NCBI GenBank assembly: GCA_964030785.1
Contig: OZ034975.1
Location: 46,588,569 to 46,652,568, forward strand
DNA: 64,000 nt
Origin: Siderastrea siderea
Lineage: Eukaryota > Cnidaria > Anthozoa > Scleractinia > Rhizangiidae
Reading direction: 5' to 3'
Part shown: piece by piece, positions 32,444 to 45,463 of the stretch
How positions within the stretch are numbered: position 1 is the stretch's first letter
Layout: the number at the start of each line of letters is the position of its first letter
The notes under the pieces: model-generated
The model's input: only the letters and a program-made list of their open reading frames with translations
Database searches by the model: none
What the model was told of the DNA's origin: nothing
Made by a program: the position numbers and the translations under genes

Positions 32444-33980
32444 TAATAATATTAATAATAACAGACTGATGCAAACACTTGGGTGAGAGAATTCTTCTGA
32501 ATTCTCCTAAACACACTTCAGCAGTTAAATATGGCTGTGTAAACATAAAGTGGTAAAAACTTAGTTTACATGGCTAGCCATCCAACCATATATTAATGCA
32601 CTAATTAAGCAATCAAAATCTTACTATCATTTGAGATCATTTGGGTTGAGGGTGGGGAATGTGCAGCAATAGTCCTTGTCACTTCATGCTTAAAACCAGA
32701 GTTAAGTACTGACAGATACATCATTAATATTTATTAATTCTAAAAATCATTATTAACTACATCAATCCTTTTTAAGTTGGTCACCCTTTTTTTATTGGTA
32801 TCAGCCACTTTTGGTTAAGTAAAACCATTCCCAGTTGTTTAGGAAAGTCAACTTTTTTAACTAGGGAATCTGGACAACCAGTGAATTTGGACCCCTGAAC
32901 CAAATCTGCTATCAGATATGGAAGCACAAAGTTAAAAAGTCTGACTGTTTTTCCTCGTTAAAATGAACATTCAAGCAAACACATTAATCCCAGCTCTGCA
33001 CTCAAGCAACTTTTATAGGCATTGGCTACATGTAAACAGTGCTGGCAATATTATTTCTCTTTCTTAATTGCTTGATATTAAGACTGGCTCAAAGATGCAC
33101 TGCCAGTTTGTCGTGTTTTGATGTTGTCACCAAGATTAAAAGGGAAATTGTTTTTGTAGTTTATGTGTGATTAGCCAGAGTTTCATTTAAATTTATAACA
33201 ATTGATAGCATAAGTTTTTAGAAGGGAAGCTCAAGTTTTTAAAAGGGGAGTTCATATCTTCTAGGATTTGGATTTCTAAGGGTCCACTTTCACCAGCAGA
33301 TTTAGGCCTCGGAGTCCATATAGATTTAGACACAGGATTACAAATATGCAAGGACTTAGCTAAAATTGTTAAAAAGACATTTGAATGTTTTCAACCACTT
33401 AAACCAACTGATTAAAACTTTTTAAAGTGCCGTAACACATTTACCTTCCAACCAAAACTGCATGAGAACCAATAGAACATGACTGTGAAGATATCTAAGT
33501 AAAGACTGCCAGAAACCTTTGTAAACTCTCGTTCTCACAAGTGTAAACTAGCCACGATTTCATTGCGATTTCTGTGATTCGAGTGTGATGTTTGCCATAA
33601 TTTCCCCAAAATTGCTACCAAGTTGCATTAAGTTTCAAACATGTTAGAAACCTCTGCAATATTACGGCGACAAATCACACAGAAATCGCATTTTTATCGC
33701 AAGCTTGAGTGCAACAAAAATTGTATAGAAAAGTGCAAAAAAATGGCACAAAAAATCACATTTGTAAACTGACCTTAATGGTTCAGGGCTTAAATTTTTT
33801 AAAAGACCAAAATTTAAAATTTTCAATTATCAGATCACATGACATGTTATGAAGTCCAAAAAACTCTCCATTCAGAGATTAATTTTGGATTGCAGGAGTT
33901 CAAATTGCTTTACTAAAATCTTTCGGGAAAAAATTATTAAGCTTATAAATTTCAAGCTGAGGGATTTTCAAGACATAAGT
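31870..33980. other. AT-rich non-coding interval
   Basis: No gene seen. It contains a long AAT microsatellite (32403-32460) and otherwise unstructured AT-rich sequence. Confidence 0.45.
32403..32460. repeat. AAT trinucleotide microsatellite
   Basis: About 19 units of ATA/AAT, with one CAA and one ATT interruption near the right end. Confidence 0.95.
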
Positions 33981-34915
33981 CACAGGCAAACCACCCTATG
34001 TGTTCGTGGTTAATAATTGTTGACATAAGACAATGTTGAAATCAATGGCGCATATAGAAGAAATATAGAGAAACATTGCGTCGGCTTTGATTTACTACAA
34101 AATATAAAATTTACTTTAAATGATTCAATAAAAGTTAAGATGAAATGTTGACTGAGTCTTGTGTCATATTTTTCTGCCGTCCCGAGCCGTTTAAGGCGTT
34201 ATTTTGCGAGGTCATTTATCGACCGGTAGAAAGAGAGAGAGAAGGGAGAACAAGGCATGCAGCAAAACAGCCGGCGGCCGCGACCTTGTACAATTCAAGC
34301 TAGAACTGACGCCAAACCATCAAAATTCTCACATCGAAAACACTGGCATCCAATCGACTAGATATTTCTTCGTCCCTGTGCCGAATTAGAGCTTCATCCT
34401 TCCGATATTTTCCGAGAAAAGCGATCCTGAAGTCTCAAAAGTAGCTTTCTCAACATGATCGGTGCAAGATTCTAGACCAAAGGAATTTGAAGAATCCATT
34501 CGAATCTACCAATCAGCGCGTCTCGACCGTTGACAGTTCAAAAGCCCAACGGTCGAGATGCCAACGGTCGAGATGCGCTGATTGGTAGATTCGAATGGAC
34601 TCGCATTCTTAAAATTCCTTTGGTCTGGAATCTTGCACTGATCATGTTAAGAAAGCTACTTTTGAGACTTCCGGATCTCAAAATAACGCCTTAAACACCT
34701 CGGGACGGCAAAAAAATATGACACAAGACTCAGTCAACATTTCATCTTAACTTTTCTTGAATCATTTAGAGTAAATTTTATATTTTGTAGTAAATCGAAG
34801 CCGACGTAATGTTTCTCTACATTTCTTCTATACGCGCCATTGATTTCAACATCGTCTTATGTCAAATTATTATTAACCACGAACACACAGGGTGGTCTGC
34901 CTGTGCATAAGTTTA
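33981..34915. mobile_element. Fold-back element with long inverted arms
   Basis: The left arm begins 'cacaggcaaaccacccta' and the right arm ends with its inverse 'ggtggtctgcctgtg'. The outer arms (33981-34200 and 34680-34915) pair over more than 200 bp, and an inner pair (34420-34535 and 34555-34672) continues the palindrome. The left side has about 220 extra bases (34204-34420) that lack a partner, perhaps a later insertion or a deletion from the right arm. No transposase is visible. Confidence 0.8.
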
Positions 34916-37361
34916 CAAATTTCCAAATTTTTAAGTACTTATCTGACTGTAGTGGGATTCAAATGATCAAAGCCTCTTCATGACAGCAGTTACAACTAGA
35001 TAACTTTTCAAGATTTATATGACCTTAAACTCACTTACCGTTTACTCATCTTGTGTGTTTTCAGGGCACACAAAATTGATGTGGACGCGACAAGGTCTTT
35101 GTGTGACAGCAGTTGCAGTTGCGCGGACAGTTGACCATACTTTACCTTGGAATCATTGCCTATTTAAACAATATATTTACTCTTTAGAAAGTTTTTACGA
35201 TTTCTGTCTGTATGATAAAGAGAAGCAAGTCTGAAGATTAAAAGGAAACTTCTCGAGAGACAGTTATGCTGCCTATGGGTTCCGTGCTTCGATGTGACAA
35301 GTTCTCGAAGCGGGCAAAAGCTTCGCGTCCAACAGAAGCGCTTTAAAGCTTGAAATCTCCCCTGTGAAAGTCGCTTAGCTGCTGTTCACCATGTTTGAGT
35401 CTGTTACGGTATTCTTTGACAATCTCAAGCGAAAAAACCTGAACTATACCAACCTTTTGATTCATATTTCGCTCCTTTATCGCGCACATTGACGCACAAG
35501 TCCTTTGTTGCAAGGCGTCTTTTCAAGGTAGATCCCAGACTCTCTCGACATTAACTCTCCATTAGCCCGGTTTGGCAGGTTTGGCTGATTCGGTGAGCTA
35601 AACGAGTCAGGGCGGTTTGGGTTAGATTGGTACAGGTATTTTTTCGCTTGTTATTGTTAATTTGGGGCCGAGTCATACCTGTCAGCGATAACCGGCTCTT
35701 GTAATCAGAACAAAGATTTGTAAGGGAACTGATCTGAGCCACAGCTGACCCAAACTCACGATCTGATAGCACGAACGTGGCTCTTACATGTATTAAAGCG
35801 ATATTCTCGATTTATAGACTTTGCATGAGAAATTCACTCCAGGGCTCGTAAAATACTAAAATATAGCCATGAATTTGCAAATAAACTTCACCGACCTTTA
35901 TAACACAGGGTTTAAAATGGCCACAAATTGCACCCAAATTACGCCCACCCAAGACAAAAACCCCCTGTTGAGGTAAGCAAAGTTCATTCGGTCCATATTC
36001 ATGAATGCTACATTTTAGCACTTTGAGAACCCAAGTGAATTTCCCATACAAAGTCTGCAAATCGAGAATACTGCTTTGACAGGCAAGTAAGAGACCCGTT
36101 CGTGCTATCAGATCATGAGATTGGGTGCCTGTATCTGAACTTCTGTCTGTCTGAGTTCGCCAAGACCAGTTTCATCTCATCATCGGGCTTTTTTCAAACC
36201 GGTTTCATACGTATAAGCCATTCGTACCGATCTCATATAATCACCACCCTCGGCTTTTACAGAAACCCAAAACACCGGAATGCAGAAATATAAAGTATTA
36301 ATGGAGCTACGTTAGACTGAAGTAGGTGTTTTTCTAATGCATTTTGAAAATGCTTTCCCTACTTTATATCTTTATGCTATTTATGATTTTTTTCGATGAA
36401 CATCAGATTTATAATCTTGACTTGTAATCCAAATTAAATCCTGAACTAAATCCTGAATGTTCATCGGTCGTCATCGATTTCCAGCCGTTTAGAGATTCAG
36501 GCCCGTTTCCTCGTGACAACAAACAGAGTAAAGCAGAGTAAATGAGGGTCAATAATTCGCTGGAAATTGAGTCTGGTAATTCTTTGGATCTTCGTCAGTC
36601 TTGGGACCGAAATCCTCTAATGACAACTTAGCATGAAGACTTGATATTTTTCTGCTGTAGTAGTACAGTTTTTTTTCAGTTTAGTTAGAGATGTATCCTG
36701 ATTTTAAGTTGCGTGTTATTTTGTTGTTTTTTCCTCTTATCACCGGTTGCTTACGCGATGTTCCATTACTCCTTGTCTAAGATATGTTTACGAGTTTCGT
36801 GCGAATTTCGCTTAACGAGCAAATGTAAGGTACAGGAGATCAAAAATGCCTTGCTAATAAAGTGTAAACACAATGAAAAAACCAAATCGAACAAATTAAA
36901 CAGCGAGAAAGCTAAACCATAATATTGTACGCCGAGACAAAGGGAGCGTTATCAGCGCGTTCGATAAGAAACAATGCCTTGATACAGAAAATTAAATTCG
37001 AACGCTGTACAATTTTCCAAATTATAAAATCAAGCAAATAAACTATCATTGTCTCAAAATAGCCTAAAAATCAAAGTTCTTCCCTTTATATGAGATACAA
37101 CAAAGAAGGCAGGCCATTGGTACTCACCAAGTGATGCGCCCCACGCGAGATCCAAGTGAAGAATGAAACTCTATCATATGGGCGATGGCTTGGCGAGCAC
37201 GCAATGCTCGGTCACGCGAAAGAAAAAGGCGGGAAAAAGTTTGTTCTTTCCCGAACTGGGCGTCTCCAACTGCGAGGTGTTAAAGGTCGAGATCTGGGCG
37301 GAGGTCAAATTAAACCTAAACTGCCAGAAAACTCGAGAAAAAAACTGACCCCACTCCTGCA
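34916..37361. other. Non-coding interval between two inverted-repeat elements
   Basis: I see no gene with splice or domain support. Short open frames (for example 36713-36919) lack coding character. Confidence 0.4.
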
Positions 37362-37751
37362 GGGGGGGGGGGTACTCCCTATAGTGGGCTCTACGGAGAG
37401 GCTCCTCCCGAAAGGGAACCCTTTTTTGCGATTGCACTGTAATAAAGGGTAGGGAAATTTACTGTTTTAGTATGTTAAAGGGTCGTCGAAATACACTTAA
37501 AGTCAAGGAGATAGCAACTTAGTCTAAGTACTAAAAATGTTTCCAAAATTTTGGCAGAAATCGCAACACAAAATAAGCGAGCCGCTTTTAGCGACTAAAA
37601 TCCAACAATTTCCTACTGTTTTGGCTTATTTTTTTGAGGTATAGAAGATCGAGGTGCAATTTTTGTTCAAACCTGGGTAAGGCCGGGTTTGAACGTAGGA
37701 GCGGAACCTCCCCGTACGACACATTATTGGGTTCACCTACCCCCCCCCCCC
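37362..37751. mobile_element. G-tract-ended MITE
   Basis: The left end has ten or more G, then 'tactccctatagtgggct' and 'acggagaggctcct'. The right end is the imperfect inverse: 'aggagcggaacctccccgta', 'ccaataatg'-type sequence inverted, then a run of C. Length is 390 bp, with no coding capacity. The G and C runs mark the outer ends, as in the 42.09-kb element, but the internal sequence is different. Confidence 0.65.
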
Positions 37752-40700
37752 GGAAACTAACGTATGAAGTATTCCCGTCGTTTGGCGTTCATTCCGGCGT
37801 TTCAACGTTGCGGCGTCGCGGATTTAATTACCTGTCTACTTGGTCTTTCTCTAAGTCCTTCGCTTCTCGTTTCCAGTCTAGGAGGGCCCAGTGTGAAGGG
37901 CGTCACTTGATTCGATTTCATTAGGGGAAACAAGTCAAGCTTACGTCATACGTGCTCAAGCGACTGCCATACGCGTATGCTTCTTAAGCCTGCTTCGCAG
38001 AAAAAATGCCATCCCCACGTCCGAAAAACGCCTTGTTAATCTTTATTTAAACTCAAAATAAAACAATACTTTCCAGTCTTACTCTGGGCTCGATTTCCGC
38101 CGCTCTCTCCGGTTCAGAAAGCGGGCTCATTTTCCCGAACTGCAGCTGGTAATCGAGCCTAGTCTTACTACACCCCCACCAAAAATGCAATCGAAACAAT
38201 CGAGTATTGATTTTTAGTTGATTAGTTCTCATAATCATACTATTTGCCTTGTAATTCCTTACAATGAAACTTTATACAGACGAGACGTGCAGCTCCTTTT
38301 GGCTTGCGAGATGGTTGTATGGGTAGCTTTTCTGAGAAGGTTCTACGAAAATTTATTTGCACAGCATCTTGGGGCAAGTGTATCCAACAACTGCTCCAGG
38401 GAAATCGATCATACAGTGTACTTAACATAAGCTGCGTGTCCCCTCGTCAATCTTGTTTAATATTTAACTTTCCTGGGGAAAAACGTACCCGCTCTTCACT
38501 GTCAGCGAGCAGGAATTTTAATTAATAAAAATCCTAGCCAGCAGTAATTTTGAGGTTTGTCGACGAGCCAGCAAAATTAAAATTGCCAAAAAAAAAACAT
38601 CCAGCCAGCGTGGCGGAAATATTTCCAGTTTGCCAGTAAGTGATCATGTATACCATTTCTTAGCCAGCTAGCGAAGTTTTGACGTAAACTTTGCGAAAAC
38701 GATGGATTTTTTGGCGGGGCATGCGCAGCATCATCATCATGATCACAGTATGTTGGAAGGCAATCACAGGGAAAGTTTCACGACGGAAGCTGCAAATTTT
38801 CGCAACAAAAGTCATCGTCGCATTTCGTACGGCAATCACCCCAAAAGTTTTACGACAGCGTAGAAAGGCGAAAATTTTGATGCTACATCAGTTATTTTAG
38901 AAAATGTGTCTAAATGAAACACTTTTAAAGGTATGATTATATATACCCACCAGGGTTGAACTACTTTATTTGTAAATGACATTTTCGCGACAGCCAAATT
39001 TCATTATTCCCGAAGGGCAATATTTCGTAGTTTATTTACATGTAATGCTTCAAAAATTGTAGTAAATAGTAAGAGAGTTTCATTTCTCCTGACGTCAACT
39101 TTTAGCAAATTCACAGAAGGAAATAAGAATAAAAGAAAAAATACCAAAGGGTGATAAAGTACTTCACTCCATAGCCTGTTCAAGGCTCCAAGGTTGTGGG
39201 GGAAAGAAATCGAGAAAACAAGTGCGAAAACGCGTAAGGTCTTCCTTTTCCCGCCACCGCCCCCTTTTCTCCAGATCCCGCGCGTCTTATGTTCGCGTTC
39301 CCTTTCTAATTTTCATACCGTCCCTATTATATGAGAGCCTAGAACAGGCTATTTATTCCATCGTGAGAGAAGTAACCGGAAAAATTATACTGAAAAAAAA
39401 AACTGTGCTCTAAGAAGACAGGAAACTAGCATTCCTACAATGAATGTGCCAAGTTAACAACCGTTGTCAGTTTCACAACAGTGACATAAAACTGAGAGAG
39501 GTTGAGTCACTCCAGCAGAGAATTCCTTAAAAAAGCAGAACAAGGTTACTTAAAAGGTAGAACACGTTATTAAATTAGGGAAACTTTTATTCGGAAATGC
39601 TCAGCTAAACAGACTGGGGACCCAGAAAAGTGTCATCTCCAATGAAGTAAACGCGACAAAATCGGCGGCGAAAGCCGCAGCAATTAGAGTACACTTAAGT
39701 TGTGTTTTCACTGGAACGTTTCACTCGCTGAACCTTCTTCGGAGGTGTTTGTTTTCCGTTAGGCAGAGATGAACTTTTTTTAAATGGATTGCTGTTTCCA
39801 CGGTTAAATATACAGTTGTCAGGGCTTACAATTGTGTCACATAATTTTCAGTGCCAGGGAGGTAGGTCCTAGTTTCCAGCTCTGTCCTCAGCTGTTAATC
39901 GCACACAGACCTTCACAGTCCAATATGCAGGACAACAGTGCAAACTGAAGAGATTGTTATGCCTGCCGTTCAGTTTTCTCAAGTTCAGTAGTTTTCATAC
40001 TTTCAGACTTTGCTGTGCTACCTAAGTGCCTGTTTGCTGTGGTGCCTCATGCCTGTTTTCACGTACTGTGGTTCAACTGGACTTCAGGAGTACCCAACGA
40101 ATTTTTTTCTAAAATTGACTGTTTGTTGCTCTAAGATGTTATTTAGTAATCACCGAGTTACTTTTGGCCCATAAATAACTTTGCTGGCAAAAATTTATCC
40201 GTTCTTCAGAGCCAGCAAGCTAAAGATTGAGAGTTTAATTTGCCAGCAAGCATCGCTCGAAGGATTCCGTTTTCCCAGCCAGCGGCACATTTGATAGCAA
40301 TGCTAGCCAGGAAATTATTGCCTTCATAATTTGCCAGCCAGGACAGTTATTTCAAAACCCTGTGATCTCCCGGCTAATAACAGAAGGCCTTTAGATCTTC
40401 ATTTGTTATTTTTTTAAGTTCCAAGTCTTTTTTCCTTTATTATATATCACATCACTTGCATCACTTACCTTATCGAGGCGCCGAACTTGCCATTTACTGA
40501 GGAATTGCACAGATACTGTTATGAGATTTGTATATACTTGCAGAAATTAAAATGTTGCTAAATTAAAGGTGTCAAACAGCAAGTTTTCAGTGATATATTT
40601 TCTACAATCTTTTAATGCTGTAAGGTGTGTACACGTCAAACAAATCTATTCTTTATCTTACTGCTTCCGGTTCATCTTTGTAGTGATGTCGCCAGGGCAA

Positions 40701-40925
40701 CATGACAACATCGAGTTTTGCAGCAATAATCAAGTCAGGTTTCAGTAGTCAATCGCCTCAAAAGTTTCATTGCAAAGTCTCACGGCGTTAATTGCAATTT
40801 AAGTACCGTAGTAGAAGTAAAGACTTAACAAATAGATTCCATTTGGCTAAGTGTGTACTCTTATAACGCACAGATGACGTCAAAACGTGATGAGAACAAA
40901 GTACATGCTGGCGAGTAGCGTCTGC
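37752..40925. other. Non-coding interval with 'gccagc'-rich patches
   Basis: No gene with support. Patches at 38530-38660 and 40190-40350 are littered with 'gccagc' words, and similar patches recur at 42810-42870 and 45560-45590. They may be copies of one diverged dispersed repeat. A His-rich open frame at 38702-38863 is discussed in the findings. Confidence 0.4.
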
Positions 40926-40930
40926 GTCAC

Positions 40931-41459
40931 CGGTCTTGTCAGAGGACACTTCACCGCAAAAGTTTCCCAAAATGAATTGCAAAGTTTCGCAGCAAAGGTC
41001 CGGTCTTGTCAGTGGACGCTTCACCGCAAACGTTTCACAAAATGAACTGCAAAGTTTCACAGCAAAGGTCCGGTCTTGTCAGTGGACGCTTCACCGCAAA
41101 AGTTTCACAAAGTGAATTGCAAAGTTTCGCAGCAAAGGTCCGGTCTTGTCAGTGGACGCTTCACCGCAAAAGTTTCACAAAATGAATTGCAAAGTTTCGC
41201 AGCAAAGGTCCGGTCTTGTCAGTGGACGCTTCACCGCAAAAGTTTCACAAAATGAATTGCAAAGTTTCGCAGCAAAGGTCCGGTCTTGTCAGTGGATGCT
41301 TCACCGCAAAAGTTTCACAAAATGAATGGCAAAGTTTCGCAGCAAAGGTGCGGTCTTGTCAGTGGATGCTTCACTGCAAAAGTTTCACAAAATGAATTGC
41401 AAAGTTTCACAGCAAAGGTCCGGTCTTGTCAGTGGATGCGTCACCAGCGCAGCAAAGGT
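40931..41459. repeat. 70-bp minisatellite
   Basis: The word 'cggtcttgtcag' starts at 40931, 41001, 41071, 41141, 41211, 41281, 41351 and 41421, an exact 70-bp period over eight units. The last unit is truncated. The unit contains 'cttcaccgcaaaagtttca' and 'gaattgcaaagtttcgcagc'. Seventy is not a multiple of three, so a through-running repeat protein is excluded in any one frame. Confidence 0.95.
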
Positions 41460-42090
41460 CTAGTAACGTTTCAGTAGACAGGGACGTTTATTTAGTGCTT
41501 GAAATTTTAGGACAGAAACTTTTTTTCTGCAGGAGTCACTGCGCAAGCCGCGTTTCACAAACTTTCGTTAGGGGTTCGTTATATCGGGGTTCCACTGCAT
41601 GTATGTCAGTTTGCTTGACAAGCGCGACGAACGCGACAAACGCGCGAGAACATATTCTGTACTGTAGAATTCGCGCGCGCGAACTAAAGATAATCTTCAA
41701 CCGCAGACTCCGCTCATCTTGCGAAGAGCGCGCGATAGCTACTAATTAGAAAAGGCACACTTTAGGACAAGAAAATATTATTATTTGATTTCTCAAAATC
41801 CAAAATATATACAGTGCCTTCAAATACACGATGGTATCAATGCTTATACAGCTGGCGATAGCCTTTCTTCGCTTTTAAATTCAAAGTGGTCGGTTAATTT
41901 GGCGATCAACAAATATAAACGGAACTGAATTAAGAAAACTGAAAAAGTGTATCTTTATTACCCAGATGGCGCCCTAGAATACTATAATGTGAAAACAAGC
42001 CTACTTACGATTCGAGTCCCTACCATTCCTGAGATGTTGCAGCCGGTACATTTTAAGCGGTTTGAGAGACGCCCCTTCGAACCTTGCTCA

Positions 42091-42352
42091 TTGGGCCATT
42101 CCATTTAATGTCCGTACCCCCCCCCCCCCCCCCCATTGAGGGTTAATTATAAATTTTACCCCTTAGGAAAAAAAAGATCAAAGTGCCGACGCATTCCCCC
42201 CTTCAGAAAAAGGCAGATGTTTTCGAGAGATCAAAGGTACCGACATAGCTACCCCCTCAGAAATGACTTTAAAAACCCCCTCCCTCTCCCTAGAATTTCC
42301 CTGACCCTCAATAGGGGGGGGGGGGGTGCGGACATTAAATGGAATGGCCCAT
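42091..42352. mobile_element. Poly-C/poly-G-ended MITE
   Basis: The left end 'gggccattccatttaatg' plus 'tccgta' and 15 or more C is mirrored at the right by a G run and 'cggacattaaatggaatgg' plus 'ccc'. The total is about 262 bp with terminal inverted repeats over 40 bp and no gene. Confidence 0.8.
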
Positions 42353-42870
42353 TAGTGTGCTAAATCAAACAAAAATATCAATTACATTTCTTGAAAGCTC
42401 CCGAGTCGGTAACCGGACAACCTAAAAAGAAACCTTAGCCACTTACCTCCCCAGAATAGTAGAAATATACCAAAGCGACCATCTCTTCATGTTCTATGGG
42501 CAGTAGTTCGCAGGAGTAATGAATATTAACGCCATCAACCGCTACGTTATTGCTCAGAGTACTGGATACATTGCATGCGCACTATCGTTTTGCAATTACA
42601 AATTTACTGGTCGTCCTCCAGTTGACAGCGAAACAAAGGGTACCGACAAAGCGAAGCAATATTTCACTAATTGCGAAGTTAAACATTAAATCACGCTGCG
42701 CGACATCCTCACGTTTTGCCAGCTATAATAACAACAGTTCGTCACGCCAACCGGAAGAGTTAATTTTTCCAGCCATAGAATAATTTGGTAAACACAACCC
42801 CAGCAAGGTTTCGGTAACAGCAAATTGCCAGCAAGATTTCTATGCCAGTTGACAAGTTGCCAGCCAGCTC

Positions 42871-43300
42871 ATGATGACCCTGCAGAACGGTTATTTTGCA
42901 GAACGGCTCCGTCGAGTACTCCTGGGACTTGGCTGGTCTGATACACGTAAACGTTTAATTGGAAACATTGAACGTCGAAGACTGACAATTATAGCTCCAA
43001 ACTCCTCTGATCATAGTGCTAACCTTCGAATTCCATCAGTAGATCGCGTTTTAAAGAGGAACGCTTGTTTATTTGTCTTTGATTGTCTTCATGGTAATGT
43101 GTGCAACCCTTTCAAAAACTATTTCGTGAAAACTAACCATGCTCTAAATACAAGAAACAATCAATCATCTGTCCAGCTGCCAAGGATGAAACCGGAGATT
43201 GGCCGTCAAAGCTGTTAACTCTTTACCACTAGACATTAGAAAACAAAACTCTAGATTTTTATTCAGGAAACAGCTTAACAAACATTTTATGTGTTGAAGA
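42871..43300 (+). mobile_element. 3' end of a non-LTR retrotransposon reverse transcriptase
   Basis: The open frame from 42871 to 43218 has the look of the C-terminal tail of LINE ORF2 proteins: 'RRRLTIIAPNSSDH', 'RVLKRNACLFVFDCLHGNV', then an Asn/His-Asn-Thr-Arg-Asn motif and 'LPRMKPEIGRQS'. A second frame continues with an F-R-K-Q-L-N-K-type end near 43260-43290, so at least one frameshift separates the pieces. A TTA/GAT microsatellite tail follows at 43466-43540. The catalytic domain is absent; this is a 5'-truncated dead copy. The family call rests on remembered sequence style, without a search. Confidence 0.65.
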
Positions 43301-43465
43301 ATTTTTTATCCTCGTTTATTTTATTAAATTTTTATAATTAGATTTTAGTCCTTAGATTAGACTTTAGATTCTCGTTTTTAGACTTTAGATTTTAAATGTT
43401 AGCTTTTTTTTGCAGTACCCCATTAATAACAGTGCTCTTGCACTGAAGTGTTATCCTGTTAAAAT

Positions 43466-43500
43466 ATTCGCTTATTATTATTATTATTATTATTATTATC

Positions 43501-43531
<31 letters not shown>

Positions 43532-43540
43532 GGATGATGA
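43466..43540. repeat. TTA then GAT microsatellite
   Basis: About ten TTA units switch directly into about ten GAT units. They lie downstream of the LINE fragment and may derive from its tail. Confidence 0.9.
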
Positions 43541-44033
43541 TGTTCTCAAAACCTTCTTAAAGCATAAGCATAATCAAATTCTGAAACTACAGCAATACAA
43601 GAAACAGCAAAGATCGTGAAAGACGGATTCAGCTGTTGTGGAGCTTTACGTGCACTCTATAGCCATCTTTATTTTCATAGGTCCCAAGGACGCAACTAGA
43701 GACCAAACTCTCGGTCCCACAGCATAACAGTGTGCGTAAAAACTGAAGTTTTTGCGTGATTGCAACCTCTGAGTTATAGAATCTCACCCGCGAGGTAGCC
43801 TAACTAATGTCTGCCATTTCCGGTGATCTTTGTTCCTTTTCAGCCGCGCATCTTCAGCATCTTGTCAGTAGAAGAACGTAATTCACAAACTGTACTGGTC
43901 GTGCCGGCAAATTTGTCACACAAACGCGAGCAAAATGTCTTATGTGAAGCGGTCTGTAGGCTCGCTTACGAGCCAGTTTTCGGGAGGAAAGTCGGACCCG
44001 AGTGAGCGGTGGAAATCGAATCTTGATTTTCGT

Positions 44034-44350
44034 TACAATGACTACCAATAAACGCCGCCGTCGAATAAACGCCGCACCCAATCAGAAGAATGTAGCGTTT
44101 ACTCGAGGATTATTAGAAAAAAGTAACAAGTACGGCACAACTCTACACCATCCTTGGAAATTTATTCTATCTCAGCAAAAAAGCGAGACACTGGAACTTT
44201 AAACATGTTTCTGTTTTACATAATATTTACAAATGATTTACCGTAATTGTTGTCAGTGATTTAAGAAATATGATGTTGGAGTAAACGCCGCATCGGAAAC
44301 GCTAAAAATTTAATAAACGCCGCGGCGTTTAATCAAGTAAATACGGTCAG
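44034..44350. mobile_element. Dispersed repeat with 'aaacgccgc' motifs
   Basis: The motif 'ataaacgccgc' occurs near 44049, 44064 and 44312, and 'taaacgccgc' near 44282. The last meets its inverse 'gcggcgttta', followed by 'atcaagtaaatacgg'. This looks like the end of a DNA transposon or MITE, but I cannot pair a full left end. Confidence 0.35.
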
Positions 44351-45283
44351 TGAGGTCTGACAGCTGGTCTGATAACGTAGATGAATGAAATTTTGCCTAC
44401 CGTTTGCCTGCCTGTAGAGATTTCTGGTTAATGGCTCCCTCGTTGCTTTCCAGATGTCTGCAGTTCACGAAAATATCCGCAAAGCGTTAAAAGGAGAATG
44501 AAATTAAATCGTCCAAGTTCTAAATTTGGCCAAAATTACAGCCGATTTCACAGCTATGTGAAGACCCGGGGTTTCAAGCATGATTCTCAGCCCGTGGATT
44601 CGCCCATCTCAATTCTCTCATATTCACAAAACGATAAAGGATATTAGCAGATCTTATGCTTTTTTTGTGATTGCTTATATCTCAGAAAGGACGTATTTCA
44701 TCTGTGAACTCATTTCATGCGCAAATTTCCAGAATTACCTTGTTTCACTGCTTGTGACCATGGGCGCCGAATGATGGCCGCGGTGAGGAGAATCATGATT
44801 CGTCCGCGGAGCGCAGAATTCATCCTTTTTAATACGGGCTTTTTCTACTCCAAAACAAGAAAAACAACTAAACTGACAGAGAGACGACCAAAAAACCACT
44901 TACCCTAACGTTGCTACTTGGTGGAGATTTCGGATATCGACACCTTGACAAGGAGTTCAGACGAAAAGATAAAAGTTTGGCAGTGATCATGAGCTCAACT
45001 AATTTTGTTTATTGGACATGAGAGTTCTGTATTACGGCATTTAAAATGACAGCTGATGTTAACACGAGACTGTCAACACGCCCCTCTTTTTCCTGGTTCG
45101 CCTTTAATGAAGCCGATATTTCCCGGCATTTGGCAGTACAGGCGCTAATAGCCTTGGAATAAACTGTTTCATTGGTTATAACGGCTTACATTTAAATTAA
45201 CGGCTCTTCCTGCAGATATCACGTTTCCACGCCGCAGAAGATTTCCGTACTCGCTCGCGTGTTATTTTTGCTCGACTATCCCT

Positions 45284-45463
45284 GAGCAGAAAGAGTAGCC
45301 TGCGTAGCAAGCGTTTCCGTAGGGCTTTCCGCAGGTTTGAAGCATTTTTCGCTTCTTGCGATCGCCCCAACTTTTGCGCCGCCAAAAAGCGAAAAACACC
45401 TCGAACGGGCGGAAGACCCTACGGAAACGCTTGCTACGCAGGCTACAGAAAGAGAGACTGCTC
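45284..45463. mobile_element. Short MITE with near-perfect inverted repeats
   Basis: 'gtagcctgcgtagcaagcgt' plus 'ttccgtagg' at 45295-45323 is mirrored by 'acggaaacgcttgctacgca' at 45421-45440. The outer 'gagcag' and 'ctgctc' bound a 180-bp element with no gene. Confidence 0.75.

Noticed and set aside
36713..36922. 69-codon hydrophobic-then-basic frame, considered as a small secreted protein
   Set aside because: The hydrophobic start is a run of T-rich codons, the rest is Lys/Asn-rich AT sequence, and no splice or polyA context supports it.
41286..41749. Open frames across the 70-bp minisatellite
   Set aside because: The period is not a multiple of three, so the peptides change frame from unit to unit. 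They are by-products of the repeat.
43410..43619. Open frame with a Tyr run followed by an Asp run
   Set aside because: It is a translation of the TTA/GAT microsatellite.
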